Shown piece after piece: positions 46,960-55,188 of a stretch of 64,000 nucleotides of DNA (its first letter is position 1; every line of letters begins with the position of its first letter). Below the pieces are notes generated by a model. It saw nothing but the letters and a program-made list of their open reading frames with translations, was not told the origin of the DNA and ran no database searches. Made by a program: the position numbers and the translations under genes. Origin of the DNA: Nocardioides luteus (lineage in GTDB: Bacteria; Actinomycetota; Actinomycetes; Propionibacteriales; Nocardioidaceae); NCBI RefSeq assembly GCF_015752315.1, contig NZ_JADOVJ010000001.1, positions 4,456,501 to 4,520,500 on the forward strand, given 5' to 3'.

Positions 46960-48048
46960 GTGACAATCGAGGCCATGCGAACCCTCCTCGTGGCGGCCGG
47001 CGGTGGCGGAGATGCTGTTGGTGCAATGTTGATCCGGCGCTTGCTTGGCTACGACGCCCGAGAGCGAGCGCTCATCAGTACGTGTGCCTGGGAACGACTT
47101 CGGATCGACCCGGTACCTGGTCCTCGGTCAAGAGGCGACTTCGTCGGTCTCCGCGCTGTCGCAGGCGTTCGCGCTGAGATCGGACCATCCAGCGACACGC
47201 TTCCCGCTGGCCGCTCGGTGCTCCCGAGACTCGCAGGAGACATCAACGCTCGGTTGTTCGTGCACGACTTCGCGGGCGGAGCGGTCGGCCTGGCCCATCA
47301 GCTGCGATCGCTGGCGCAGGCCCTCGACGCTCAGTCGCTCACTGTGGTGGACGTCGGCGGGGACGTTATCGCGCGCGGTAACGAGCCCAGGCTTCTCAGC
47401 CCACTAGCGGACTCACTGACCCTCGCGGCGAGCCTCCAGACCGATATGCCTGTCCGGCTCGCGATCCTCGGGCCAGGGGTGGACGGCGAACTCACCGCTG
47501 GCGAAGTGACACAGAGCCTCGAGCGCCTTAACGCAGAGCGGATCGGTGCCGTCACTCCGTCTGACGTAGGCACTCTGTCTGAGGTGCTCGCCTGGCATCC
47601 GACGGAAGCTACAACACTTGCAGCCGCGGCCGCGCTGGGTCATCGAGGCACAGTCGACATGCGGCGAGGCCTGGACCCCGTGCCCGTAACCGACGACAGC
47701 GCCAGCGTTTGGTGTGTCGAAGCGCCGGCGATCGAAGACTTTCCGCTTGCAGCTGCCCTCATCCACACGCACAGTCTCCAAGCGGCTGAGGAGATCATGC
47801 GCAACGTCGCCGTTGATGAACTCGACTACGAGCGGCGTCGTTCCACGCAACGGTCCCTCCAGCGGTCTGAGCCGCTTTCTTCTCACCTGGAAGCAAGCCG
47901 TCGACGAGGTGCATCAATGATCACCACCCGCAGGCTTCTAGAGGCTTCGAATGCCGAACTGCCAAACTTCGAACAGGCAAGGCTTTCTGGACTCGGGTTG
48001 TGGGACCTCGGCGAACTTGCAGCGGCATTTGCACGAGTCGCAGAGTAA
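46960..48048 (+). CDS. DUF1152-family protein
   Basis: 362 aa. Begins with a glycine-rich nucleotide-binding-like motif, LLVAAGGGGDAVGAMLIRRLL, then VVDVGGDVIARG and LAILGPGVDGELT, typical of DUF1152. No experimental function is known to me for this family, which is common on actinobacterial elements. GTG 46960 or ATG 46975 starts it. It is divergent from the repressor and opens the cargo region. Confidence 0.8.
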   Translation: MTIEAMRTLLVAAGGGGDAVGAMLIRRLLGYDARERALISTCAWERLRIDPVPGPRSRGDFVGLRAVAGVRAEIGPSSDTLPAGRSVLPRLAGDINARLFVHDFAGGAVGLAHQLRSLAQALDAQSLTVVDVGGDVIARGNEPRLLSPLADSLTLAASLQTDMPVRLAILGPGVDGELTAGEVTQSLERLNAERIGAVTPSDVGTLSEVLAWHPTEATTLAAAAALGHRGTVDMRRGLDPVPVTDDSASVWCVEAPAIEDFPLAAALIHTHSLQAAEEIMRNVAVDELDYERRRSTQRSLQRSEPLSSHLEASRRRGASMITTRRLLEASNAELPNFEQARLSGLGLWDLGELAAAFARVAE

Positions 48049-48177
48049 GTCTTACTCATCACGTCCATACCACCAGACCTTCCGATCCCGTGCCGGGCGA
48101 ACCCTCATGTTCTTCGGGGCGCGTTAGATTCACTGAAAGCCAAGGACACCACGTGCGAATGGCCCTAGAATCTTAGC

Positions 48178-49305
48178 GTGATTATCCATCCTGACAACCC
48201 GAATTCGAACGTTCTCGGCGCTGGCGTCGAAACCGATGATCTAATCGCAGCGATCTCGCGCTCTGGGTACCCCCTGCAATCCGACGTCGTCGACATCATT
48301 ACGCGCGAAATTCCCATTAGTGCCTACGGTCCGAGAGTCCTCCAGGAAGAATGGTCATATATCGACCGCGACGAAAACACCACCCGCCAACTGGATGCAC
48401 TTCTAAGCTTCGAGATCGAACGCTTGGAGGAGTCGCACAAGCCAGGATTGCCAACGAGCCCTGAATCTTACCTCCGGGGGCACCTGGACTTTTTGATCGA
48501 GTGTAAGCAATCGGAGCTCCCATTCGTCTTCTTCGTGCGGGACGCCGACTTTGGAAACTTTCCGATCCTCGGCGGGCTCCCGTTTGAGGACATCAGAATC
48601 TACACGGGGCAAAGCGATCCGAGCCCAATGAGAATGACGACCTACAGCGCACTCGCCCTGCATGACCTGCCGTTTGCGATTACTCCGCCGGCTGCCGTGT
48701 CGATGAGTCGCGTTTACAGAAAGGGAAAGAGCCTTGAGCTTTCAGGCGAAGAAGCCTTTCGCGGACTCGCGCTTCCGGTACTGAAGGCACTCTCGTACTA
48801 CCTTCAGGAGGTTACACCGAGATCGCCGCAGCTATACCAGGACATTCGCACCGTGGTTCCCCTAGTCGTGCTCAGGGCGCCGATTGTCGCGGTAAAGATG
48901 GTCAACGGTGATCCAGTACTCGAATCAGTTCCATGGGTTCGCGTTATTCATAATGAGCCAGGTCGAGGATCCGCACTGGACGCAATTGGACGATATGCGT
49001 TTTCAGGAAACAAAGCGTTCGATGTGGTCCATGTCGACTACCTCTCGCAATATGTGGGGCATTCCTTCATGGCGGCGTGCGAAGTCATAAAGAGAGCACG
49101 GATCTTCGGGGCGTCGATGATGACTGGCGCTGCAACGTTCGATTTCGATACCGCAACCGAGAGAAGCAAGACTGGCTCGACCAATGGAATGTACGCGAGT
49201 TCACTCCCGCATTTCGACGGAGAACCCAACTTCGAGAAGTGGCTAGAACGGGCTTGGAGAGGTCGAAGCAACGCGCCATTCGTCGCTCAGGAGCCGTCGA
49301 GATGA
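48178..49305 (+). CDS. uncharacterised protein with PD-(D/E)XK-like core
   Basis: 375 aa, from AT-richer DNA than the backbone. Residues 40-125 read like a restriction-endonuclease fold: an N-terminal acidic helix (ITREIPISAYGPRVLQEEW), RQLDAL with D73 on the next strand, then LDFLIECKQSELPFVFF with E108-C-K110. That D...E-x-K spacing and the [K]xxxPFVFF end fit PD-(D/E)XK nucleases. The remaining 250 residues show no known domain. A nuclease role, perhaps in defence, is inferred; no partner overlaps it. Confidence 0.65.
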   Translation: MIIHPDNPNSNVLGAGVETDDLIAAISRSGYPLQSDVVDIITREIPISAYGPRVLQEEWSYIDRDENTTRQLDALLSFEIERLEESHKPGLPTSPESYLRGHLDFLIECKQSELPFVFFVRDADFGNFPILGGLPFEDIRIYTGQSDPSPMRMTTYSALALHDLPFAITPPAAVSMSRVYRKGKSLELSGEEAFRGLALPVLKALSYYLQEVTPRSPQLYQDIRTVVPLVVLRAPIVAVKMVNGDPVLESVPWVRVIHNEPGRGSALDAIGRYAFSGNKAFDVVHVDYLSQYVGHSFMAACEVIKRARIFGASMMTGAATFDFDTATERSKTGSTNGMYASSLPHFDGEPNFEKWLERAWRGRSNAPFVAQEPSR

Positions 49306-49394
49306 CAGGCCCTCCGCAGCATCCGCACCGTGCGAGCTCTTGAGAGGACGTTGTCACCGGGCGGACGTAAGACTAGGCCGTGGCGGGTTCCTGC

Positions 49395-50039
49395 TTAGGG
49401 GCAGATCTGGAGAACTACATCCGCCATGCCGTCAACGACGTTTCGAATCCACTTCGGCTGATTGAGTGGATCGGTGATATCCGCGGCCCTGAGTAGCCGG
49501 CCAGGCTTTCCGCCGTGGGTGTTGCCAGTTAGACGTGTAGCCGCATTCAGGAACTCGGTAGCCGCATCGGGTGAGCCATGCGCAATACGATGCCTTATAC
49601 GCGCGTAGTCTTCGAGCATCGCTTGGTTTGCGATCAATGCGGTTTCGATTGGACTGCTATCTAGATGTTTTCGCGAGCGCTTTATTACGCTCGAGACTCC
49701 ATGCCACAAAATGTACGGGCGGCCGTCGTACAACTCGATGAGGGCAGCTTTGAGTGAACTATGCAACGTCTTACCGGTTGCCGCCACTGGGGTATAGGTG
49801 GCGGTTTCGTACTTCGCCATGAAATGCGAGAGTGAATCCTCAAGAAAATTCTCATATGCGGAGAAGATGCGCAGAAAGGCGGCTTCATACAGCGCCTCGA
49901 GCTGAGGAACTTTGAGATGCTTCCGTACCTCGGACGTAGGAGGTGCCGTCAACCAGAGTGTTTCGGTGGCTGCGGCAATGCTGAGAGTATTATTGAAGTC
50001 TTCGACGCACTTTGCGCCGAGCGCAGGCATCCGCTTCAT
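49395..50039 (-). CDS. HEPN-domain RNase (MAE_28990-like)
   Basis: 214 aa, all-helical. The catalytic R-x4-H is R149-H-R-I-A-H154 within DYARIRHRIAHGSP, the hallmark of MAE_28990/MAE_18760-type HEPN proteins. FSAYENFLEDSL is the other conserved helix. The start overlaps the DUF262 stop as ATGA, so the two are produced together. HEPN nucleases of this kind cut RNA in toxin-antitoxin or abortive-infection systems; toxicity here is inferred. Confidence 0.82.
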   Translation of the reverse strand: MKRMPALGAKCVEDFNNTLSIAAATETLWLTAPPTSEVRKHLKVPQLEALYEAAFLRIFSAYENFLEDSLSHFMAKYETATYTPVAATGKTLHSSLKAALIELYDGRPYILWHGVSSVIKRSRKHLDSSPIETALIANQAMLEDYARIRHRIAHGSPDAATEFLNAATRLTGNTHGGKPGRLLRAADITDPLNQPKWIRNVVDGMADVVLQICP

Positions 50040-51154
50040 TTGTCAGATAGGTCGGCTTGATCCCAGAGGATCTCAAGCCGGGCCTGTCGAGGAGCGATGT
50101 TGTCTGTCTGCCGCGCGGCGGCGAGAACGAACTGGCGTCGCCAATCGCTTAGGTCGTCGAGGTTCGGTTTCTCGGATACCAGCTCGGACAGTGCGTCTAG
50201 GGTCGACCGGACACGAACCGCCGCGTCGCCGTCTAACGGCACGTGCGGTGACGGTCGATCGAAGCCGGGAAGCCCAAAGAGCCGATGGTAGAAAGCCGAA
50301 TAGAGAGTGTAGAAGAGCGGGACACGACGAAACTCCGATTCAGGCAGCATGTCTCCAACGACCTGATTGATCTCGTCAAGAACGACATCGACACGCCGAG
50401 CGGACTCCTCCCCCGGAATCCAATTTATTGGAACTTGGCGCTTCTTTGTTTCCCAGGTACGTTCTTCTAGTCCCCACTCTACATCAAGGTGACGATAGAA
50501 CGAGTCAATCGAATTCTTCTTGTCTTGAATTCCGTCCATCTGCATGATGAGTAGCTCGCTGACCAGTTGAGCCTCGTTCATTCGCGCAATTGCGGCATCG
50601 CTGAAAACGCGACTGTCTCGCCAGAACTCGAGATGACGCAGTGCAAGCGCATACACCGCCTTCTTGAAATCGCCGAAGTACTTTCCGTTTCGAAGTTCTT
50701 GCTTGTTGAGTGCGACGGAGTAAGTGTTGATACGGGCGAAGATTTCGAGAACGGTCGCGTCGTCGACGTTCTGATACTGGTAGACGGAAAATCTAAACTC
50801 CTGCAGACGGTCTCTATCGGCATCTGCCAGGCGGTCGTACGTCTTATTGGCCCATTGCTCGCCCACCTGGGGCGAGAGTCGGTACTTTCCCTCGATGAAG
50901 TCGAAGAGGGTGCGCAATCGCTGTTGCCCGTCTACCACCTCGCGCACAAGTCCGCGCTTGGTGTCGCGCCGCAGGCGGATGTGAAGAGGCGGGACCGGGA
51001 AGCCGCGCAGGAGGGTATCGATGAAGTAACTTCGGGCACTCGTCGACCAGACGCCGCGACGCTGAAACTTAGGGCTCAGCACGAGGGCTCCCTGCTGCCG
51101 CCATGCGAGCAGGTCGAGACCTACGTAAGAGGTGATGTGCGGCTCAACGTCCAT
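50036..51154 (-). CDS. DUF262-domain protein (GmrSD/SspE-type N-terminal domain)
   Basis: 372 aa. The nucleotide-binding signature is VVDGQQRLRTLFDF (D75-G-Q-Q-R79), with upstream SPKFQRRGVW and downstream ARINTYSVALNKQELRNGKY, all typical of DUF262 (ParB-like fold). The DUF1524 HNH nuclease that often follows is absent; a HEPN RNase in the next gene takes its place. Such domains sense modified or invading DNA in GmrSD- and Ssp-like systems. First gene of a two-gene unit. Confidence 0.88.
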   Translation of the reverse strand: MDVEPHITSYVGLDLLAWRQQGALVLSPKFQRRGVWSTSARSYFIDTLLRGFPVPPLHIRLRRDTKRGLVREVVDGQQRLRTLFDFIEGKYRLSPQVGEQWANKTYDRLADADRDRLQEFRFSVYQYQNVDDATVLEIFARINTYSVALNKQELRNGKYFGDFKKAVYALALRHLEFWRDSRVFSDAAIARMNEAQLVSELLIMQMDGIQDKKNSIDSFYRHLDVEWGLEERTWETKKRQVPINWIPGEESARRVDVVLDEINQVVGDMLPESEFRRVPLFYTLYSAFYHRLFGLPGFDRPSPHVPLDGDAAVRVRSTLDALSELVSEKPNLDDLSDWRRQFVLAAARQTDNIAPRQARLEILWDQADLSDK

Positions 51155-51248
51155 GCGCAGACTTTAGCCATGCCTGGCCCTCGTCGAGGCCGAAATGTCG
51201 AGGAACTGTCGCACCCTGGCGGCGTGAGGACTTTCTCTACTGACTCAA

Positions 51249-51302
51249 GGCGGCCTCCGGCCGCGTGCGCGGCCTCCGGGAGCGTGCGGCCTGGCGGCCG
51301 GT
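51249..51302. repeat. GC-rich hairpin cluster
   Basis: GCGGCCTCCGG occurs twice in tandem and is followed by GCGGCCTGGCGGCCGG, so several alternative stems can form. It lies between the DUF262 start and the next small gene and could act as a terminator or as promoter-proximal structure. The sequence stands out against the AT-richer cargo. Confidence 0.4.
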
Positions 51303-51355
51303 CCCCCTACGTGCCGCGCAAATGAAGAAGAGCGCCCAGTCCGCAGACCAAGCGC

Positions 51356-51565
51356 TCACACTCCAGGCGTCGACCAACCCGGCTCATCCACCTCGACCGG
51401 CAACACCGGCATCCCGAACGGCAGCTCGACCACGTTCCCGTACGCCTCCTGCCACGCTGCCCACTCCAGATCGCTGCGAGCCGTCATCCGATCCACCCGC
51501 TCCGGCAACGGCAGCGACGGATCGTCCAGCAGCTCCGGCGGAAACTCGATCACAGGCTTCCTCAT
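51356..51565 (-). CDS. small hypothetical protein (69 aa)
   Basis: Acidic soluble protein starting MRKPVIEFPPELLDDPSLPL with AGAAGGCAGG just upstream. No domain is recognised. It reads away from the EVE-like nuclease gene; an antitoxin-like or accessory role is possible only by position. Confidence 0.5.
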   Translation of the reverse strand: MRKPVIEFPPELLDDPSLPLPERVDRMTARSDLEWAAWQEAYGNVVELPFGMPVLPVEVDEPGWSTPGV

Positions 51566-51710
51566 ACCTGCCTTCTACCCCGACCCGACCGGTTCTAAAC
51601 CGAAAGCCCGAAAAGTTCTCACGACTCACCGTCGGCGCGCGGCTCGGCCTGACATTCTGCTCAGGGGTCCAAGGCGACGCGGGCGCAACTGACTGAGGAG
51701 GCCAGATCAC

Positions 51711-52709
51711 ATGATCAACGAGTGGTGGATCGAAGATGCCGGCGAGCGGTACTGGATGGAGATCACCAACCGCAGCGACATCGGCGAGAACCTCATTGCC
51801 CCCAAGGCCGCCGACAACGGCGCGGAGTACTGGTCTTACACCCTCGTCAACCACGTCATCCCGGGCGACATCGTCTTCCACTGGGACAAGAACGCCGGCC
51901 CCGGCATCGTCGGATACTCGGTCGTCAAGGACGAACCGTTCAGCTCGACCATCAGGTGGCAGAGCCGCGGAACCTATGGTCGGGCCAACGCCCCCACGGG
52001 AAAGCCCAAGTCCGAGCCTGGCTGGGAGGCTCTGCTGACTGGGTACGTCCCTCTTCCTGCGCCGGTCACCCAGGAGCGACTCCGGCAGCTCGAGGCGAAG
52101 GTCCGTGCTGTCCGCGATCAGCTCTCGGCCGAGATCGACGGCCCGATCTACTTCCCCTACGCACTCTCGGACAAGCGACCCCTTCGTGCCGCCCAGGGAT
52201 ACCTCGTCAAGTTCCCCCAAGCCCTGGTCGAGGCGATCCCCGAGCTCGACAAGGTCCGTGAGCTCGCAGAGGGGCCACACATCCCCGCGGCAAGCGGGTC
52301 CACAGCTACGTCCCGAACGGCCAGCACCGGTCGGCTCCGAGATCCAATCCGCAAAAAGGCCATCGAGACCCACGCCGTCAAGACAGTCATGAACCTCTGG
52401 GATGACGACGGCTACGAGGTCGAAGACGTCGGACTCTTCAACCCATGGGACATCACCGCCACCAAGGACGGAATCGAGATCCACATCGAGGTCAAAGGCA
52501 GCAGCGTCACACGTGAGACCGTCGACCTGACCGACGGCGAAGTCCGCCACGCAGAAGGCCACAGCCCCACGATCCTCGTCGTCGTCGACCAGATCAACGT
52601 CACCAGCACCAACGAATGCTCCGGCGGACGAGTGAGGATATGGGAAGACTGGCTGCCTGATCGCAACCAACTCATCCCCACGGCATACCGGTACCCACTC
52701 CCGGAGTGA
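51711..52709 (+). CDS. EVE-like / Mrr-like fusion, putative modified-DNA restriction enzyme
   Basis: 332 aa, two domains. Residues about 1-165 look like a PUA/EVE/ASCH-type modified-base reader (EYWSYTLVNHVIPGDIVFHW, GPGIVGYSVV, ending YFPYALSD). Residues about 212-325 are a DUF3883/Mrr-like PD-(D/E)XK nuclease: VMNLWDDDGYEVEDVG, D247 in NPWDI, and E260-V-K262 in HIEVKGSS. The pairing of a reader with a nuclease suggests cleavage of modified phage DNA (type IV restriction). Last gene before attR. Confidence 0.8.
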   Translation: MINEWWIEDAGERYWMEITNRSDIGENLIAPKAADNGAEYWSYTLVNHVIPGDIVFHWDKNAGPGIVGYSVVKDEPFSSTIRWQSRGTYGRANAPTGKPKSEPGWEALLTGYVPLPAPVTQERLRQLEAKVRAVRDQLSAEIDGPIYFPYALSDKRPLRAAQGYLVKFPQALVEAIPELDKVRELAEGPHIPAASGSTATSRTASTGRLRDPIRKKAIETHAVKTVMNLWDDDGYEVEDVGLFNPWDITATKDGIEIHIEVKGSSVTRETVDLTDGEVRHAEGHSPTILVVVDQINVTSTNECSGGRVRIWEDWLPDRNQLIPTAYRYPLPE

Positions 52710-53021
52710 GGCCGGGCTAGCTGGGACCGACATTGCACCTCCGGCCCCCGCCCCGATCCCCAGGGTTTGCACGCCGCCACCTGGCATCAAGGGCGCAGGA
52801 GCGTTGCTACGCAATGGGCTACGCCCACCCTTGACACCAGGCGACACCGAGCAATCTTGGCTGGCTATCGGTTCGGTGGCACTCATCTGGACTCCCTCAT
52901 GGGTGCGGACACAATCGCGGACACAATGCGGGTCGATTTGCCCGGAACAACCACAACTGACAGGTGCGCTCAACGCGCAGGGGGCAGGCTCAGCCCAAGG
53001 CAGCAGCGGAGCAGTGGCGAT
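52710..53021. other. gene-free right end of the element
   Basis: No convincing frame with a ribosome site was found in these 312 bases. They contain the right arm-type repeats (52905-52923) and otherwise unremarkable GC-rich sequence leading to attR. Confidence 0.6.
52905..52923. promoter_or_regulatory. right arm-type repeats (candidate integrase sites)
   Basis: GCGGACA at 52905-52911 and 52917-52923, again 12 bp apart and each followed by CAAT. They lie 99 bp inside attR and mirror the pair near attL. Confidence 0.55.
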
Positions 53022-53058
53022 ATCAGCGGGTTGTAGGTTCAAGTCCTACATGGCGTAC
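53022..53058 (+). repeat. attR core
   Basis: Exact copy of the 37-bp attL core. Upstream sequence does not continue the tRNA (GGCGAT instead of the anticodon loop), so this is only the tRNA 3' fragment and not a second tRNA gene. Confidence 0.95.
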
Positions 53059-53066
53059 CAAACAAG

Positions 53067-53095
53067 ACTCCTGACCAGCACAAACGGTCGGGAGT
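53067..53095 (+). terminator. terminator beyond attR (original tRNA-Lys terminator)
   Basis: ACTCCTGACC (53067-53076) pairs with GGTCGGGAGT (53086-53095), one G-U pair, followed by TTCTT. This was probably the tRNA terminator before insertion. Confidence 0.65.
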
Positions 53096-53100
53096 TTCTT

Positions 53101-53345
53101 GCATTTCAAGGCCCTGATACCCGGTGCGTAAGGAATGCGGTTCACGAGCCCGTCTCCCCGCCCTCGTCATTCTGGCCGGTTTCAGAGTCCTCAGCGTTCG
53201 CTACGCAACTCCTGAGGAACTCGACTCCTACGTCTTCCTGCCACTCGTCCCAACTCCCCTGCAGTCGCAGCATGTGCGACCTCACGCTGAAGGCCCGCTC
53301 CGACCATTTTCCCAAGCCCCCGCGTTGGGCGCTCGCGCGTACGAC
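53101..53345. other. gene-free segment with possible relic of an earlier insertion
   Basis: Contains TGCGGTTCACGAGCCCG at about 53137-53153, nearly the same as TGCGGTTCACGATCCCG at the int stop (40349-40365). On the minus strand this reads ...GGETGS-stop, like the integrase end ...EEAGS-stop, but the upstream frame does not look like an integrase. No other gene is convincing here. Confidence 0.4.
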
Positions 53346-53978
53346 CTACCTCGCCAACTTCTTCAAACGCGTCAGGGTCCACTTGTCCGCGTGGACTACC
53401 CCTACGGTCTTGTGGCGCGGAAAGACCGGGCCGCGCTCGACAAGACTCAGGGCAGTACGTGCTGCATGTTGCACGGTCACATCGTCGCCCAATGCCTCGG
53501 CTATGCGGATGAGCGCCAGGTGCCAGCGGAAGAGCACATTCGGAAACTGAGACGTGCCTCGTTCGAAGAAAGAGTTCAGGAGTGCTTGAGCCTCGTTCAC
53601 ACTGGCTGCGTCGCCCTTTTCGATCAACACTTCAGCGAGGGCAATCTCGACCGTGCACGACGTCCCGTTGAGCGTCGGATGTTCGGCTAGCAGCCTGCGA
53701 AAGTACGCCTCGGCAGTTGCCGGATCGTCGCCCGTGTACGAGTCGCCGAGGTGCTCCAAGGCTGCCGCCTTCTGGGTGACGGCCAACTCATCAGTGCTCT
53801 GGAGAACCCGTTCCCACAACTCTCGAGCCCCGCGGATCTCGCCTGCGTCGCTCAGCGCAAGTCCTTTGATGCGCATGTACTGAGCGCGGTTGTTGGGCCG
53901 CGCACGCAAGACGCGCGCCTCGAAGTCGGCCTGAGCCGCGAGTGACCAGTCGGGAGAGCGGAACCAGTCTTTGGGCAC
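53346..53978 (-). CDS. TPR-like hypothetical protein
   Basis: 210 aa, helical repeats: ARVLRARPNNRAQYMRIKGLA, ARELWERVLQSTDELAVTQKAAALEHLGDSY, AEAYFRRLLAEHPTLNG and later helices fit tetratricopeptide units, so a protein-protein interaction role is likely. GTG 53978 starts it. It is the first chromosomal gene after the element on this side. No partner is identified. Confidence 0.7.
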   Translation of the reverse strand: MPKDWFRSPDWSLAAQADFEARVLRARPNNRAQYMRIKGLALSDAGEIRGARELWERVLQSTDELAVTQKAAALEHLGDSYTGDDPATAEAYFRRLLAEHPTLNGTSCTVEIALAEVLIEKGDAASVNEAQALLNSFFERGTSQFPNVLFRWHLALIRIAEALGDDVTVQHAARTALSLVERGPVFPRHKTVGVVHADKWTLTRLKKLAR

Positions 53979-54034
53979 CGAAACAGTGTGGCAGCCTGGT
54001 CGTCCCTCATGGCCAATCGCCTAGGATCAGGAAC

Positions 54035-54472
54035 ATGCAAGGGCTCCGGACACCGGCACCCGGGCGCGGGACGCGCCTGGCGCTGGCCGCTGTCGCGGTG
54101 GCGCTGTTCGGGCTGATGTCGATGCACGGTTGGGGATCGCACGTCGGTGCTCATCCGGTGGGTGCCGCGCCCGAGAGCGCCGGGGTCATGGTCGTGATGG
54201 ACCAGGGCGGCCCGCATGCATCCGGCCCGCTGACCGCGGCCGACAGCTCGGCAGGTCACCAGAGCCAGATCCCCGGCGACGAGGAGGGCGGGGGTCTCCT
54301 CGGCCTCTGCCTCGCGATCCTCACCGGACTGGTCGTGGGCATCGTGCTGACCCTGGCGCGACGTGGCATCCGGATCCTCCGCAGCCTGCTGCCCACCTGG
54401 CCGAGTGGCTCCTTCTCCGGGCGGGACCGTGACCCACCCGATCTGCTCCGACTCTGCGTGATCCGCTGCTGA
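54035..54472 (+). CDS. DUF6153-like small membrane protein
   Basis: 145 aa. One hydrophobic helix at 18-38 leading to LMSMHGWGSH, a Gly/Asp-rich extracellular loop, and a second helix LLGLCLAILTGLVVGIVLTLA near 95. The helix-loop-helix plan with the MHG motif resembles DUF6153 proteins found beside DUF305 and copper genes. ATG 54035 has GGATCAGGA upstream. Function unknown; the context suggests metal handling. Confidence 0.65.
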   Translation: MQGLRTPAPGRGTRLALAAVAVALFGLMSMHGWGSHVGAHPVGAAPESAGVMVVMDQGGPHASGPLTAADSSAGHQSQIPGDEEGGGLLGLCLAILTGLVVGIVLTLARRGIRILRSLLPTWPSGSFSGRDRDPPDLLRLCVIRC

Positions 54473-54555
54473 CAGGTCGTCGCCACGAGGCACCCACCCG
54501 GGTGACTCGGGCTTTCGCCTGCCCAGACCAACATCACGTAGATGGAGTAACTCTC

Positions 54556-55119
54556 ATGCGCAAGACCCTGACGGCCGCCGTGCTCGCGGCCGCGCTGCTC
54601 ACGCTCGCTGCCTGCGGCGGCGAGGACGACAGCGACACGACCGCTGGACACAACGACGCCGACGTCACGTTCGCCCAGCAGATGATCCCGCACCACCAGC
54701 AGGCCATCGACATGGCCGAGGCCGCCGAGACGCGGGCCGAGAGCCAGGAGGTCAAGGACCTCGCCGCCGACATCGAGGCCGCACAGGATCCCGAGATCGA
54801 GACCATGACCGGCTGGCTGGAGTCGTGGGGCGAGGACGTACCCGACGGCGGCATGTCCGACATGGACCACGGCGACATGTCGGACGACATGAGCGGGATG
54901 ATGTCGGAGGAGGACATGACCGCGCTGGAGGGCGCGAGCGGCGCCGAGTTCGACCAGATGTTCCTCACGATGATGATCGAGCACCACGAAGGTGCGATCG
55001 AGATGGCCAAGACCGAGCAGGCCGACGGTGAGTACGCCGACGCCAAGGCCCTGGCCGAGGACATCGAGACCGCTCAGACCGAGGAGATCCAGACGATGCA
55101 GGAACTGCTGAAGTCCTGA
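54556..55119 (+). CDS. DUF305 lipoprotein
   Basis: 187 aa, ferritin-like DUF305 protein. The signal ends in a lipobox (LTLAAC20). The two repeat motifs MIPHHQQAIDMAE and MMIEHHEGAIEMAK carry the conserved His pairs, and a Met/Asp/His-rich linker (GGMSDMDHGDMSDDMSGMM) between them is well suited to bind copper. Exported, membrane-anchored; copper binding is inferred. It starts a three-gene run on the plus strand ahead of the copper ATPase. Confidence 0.9.
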   Translation: MRKTLTAAVLAAALLTLAACGGEDDSDTTAGHNDADVTFAQQMIPHHQQAIDMAEAAETRAESQEVKDLAADIEAAQDPEIETMTGWLESWGEDVPDGGMSDMDHGDMSDDMSGMMSEEDMTALEGASGAEFDQMFLTMMIEHHEGAIEMAKTEQADGEYADAKALAEDIETAQTEEIQTMQELLKS

Positions 55120-55188
55120 CCGTCGTCCACGTGTGTCGGGCAGGCCCGGTGCCTGCCCGACACCTCCCTCGATTTCCGGAGCAACCTC

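Noticed and set aside
53022..53058. Second tRNA-Lys gene at the right end of the element
   Set aside because: Only the 3' half is present; the D-arm and anticodon loop are missing. It is the att copy.
53191..53382. 63-codon minus-strand frame overlapping the end of the TPR-like gene
   Set aside because: Overlaps a better gene, has no ribosome site, and its composition matches random GC-rich sequence.
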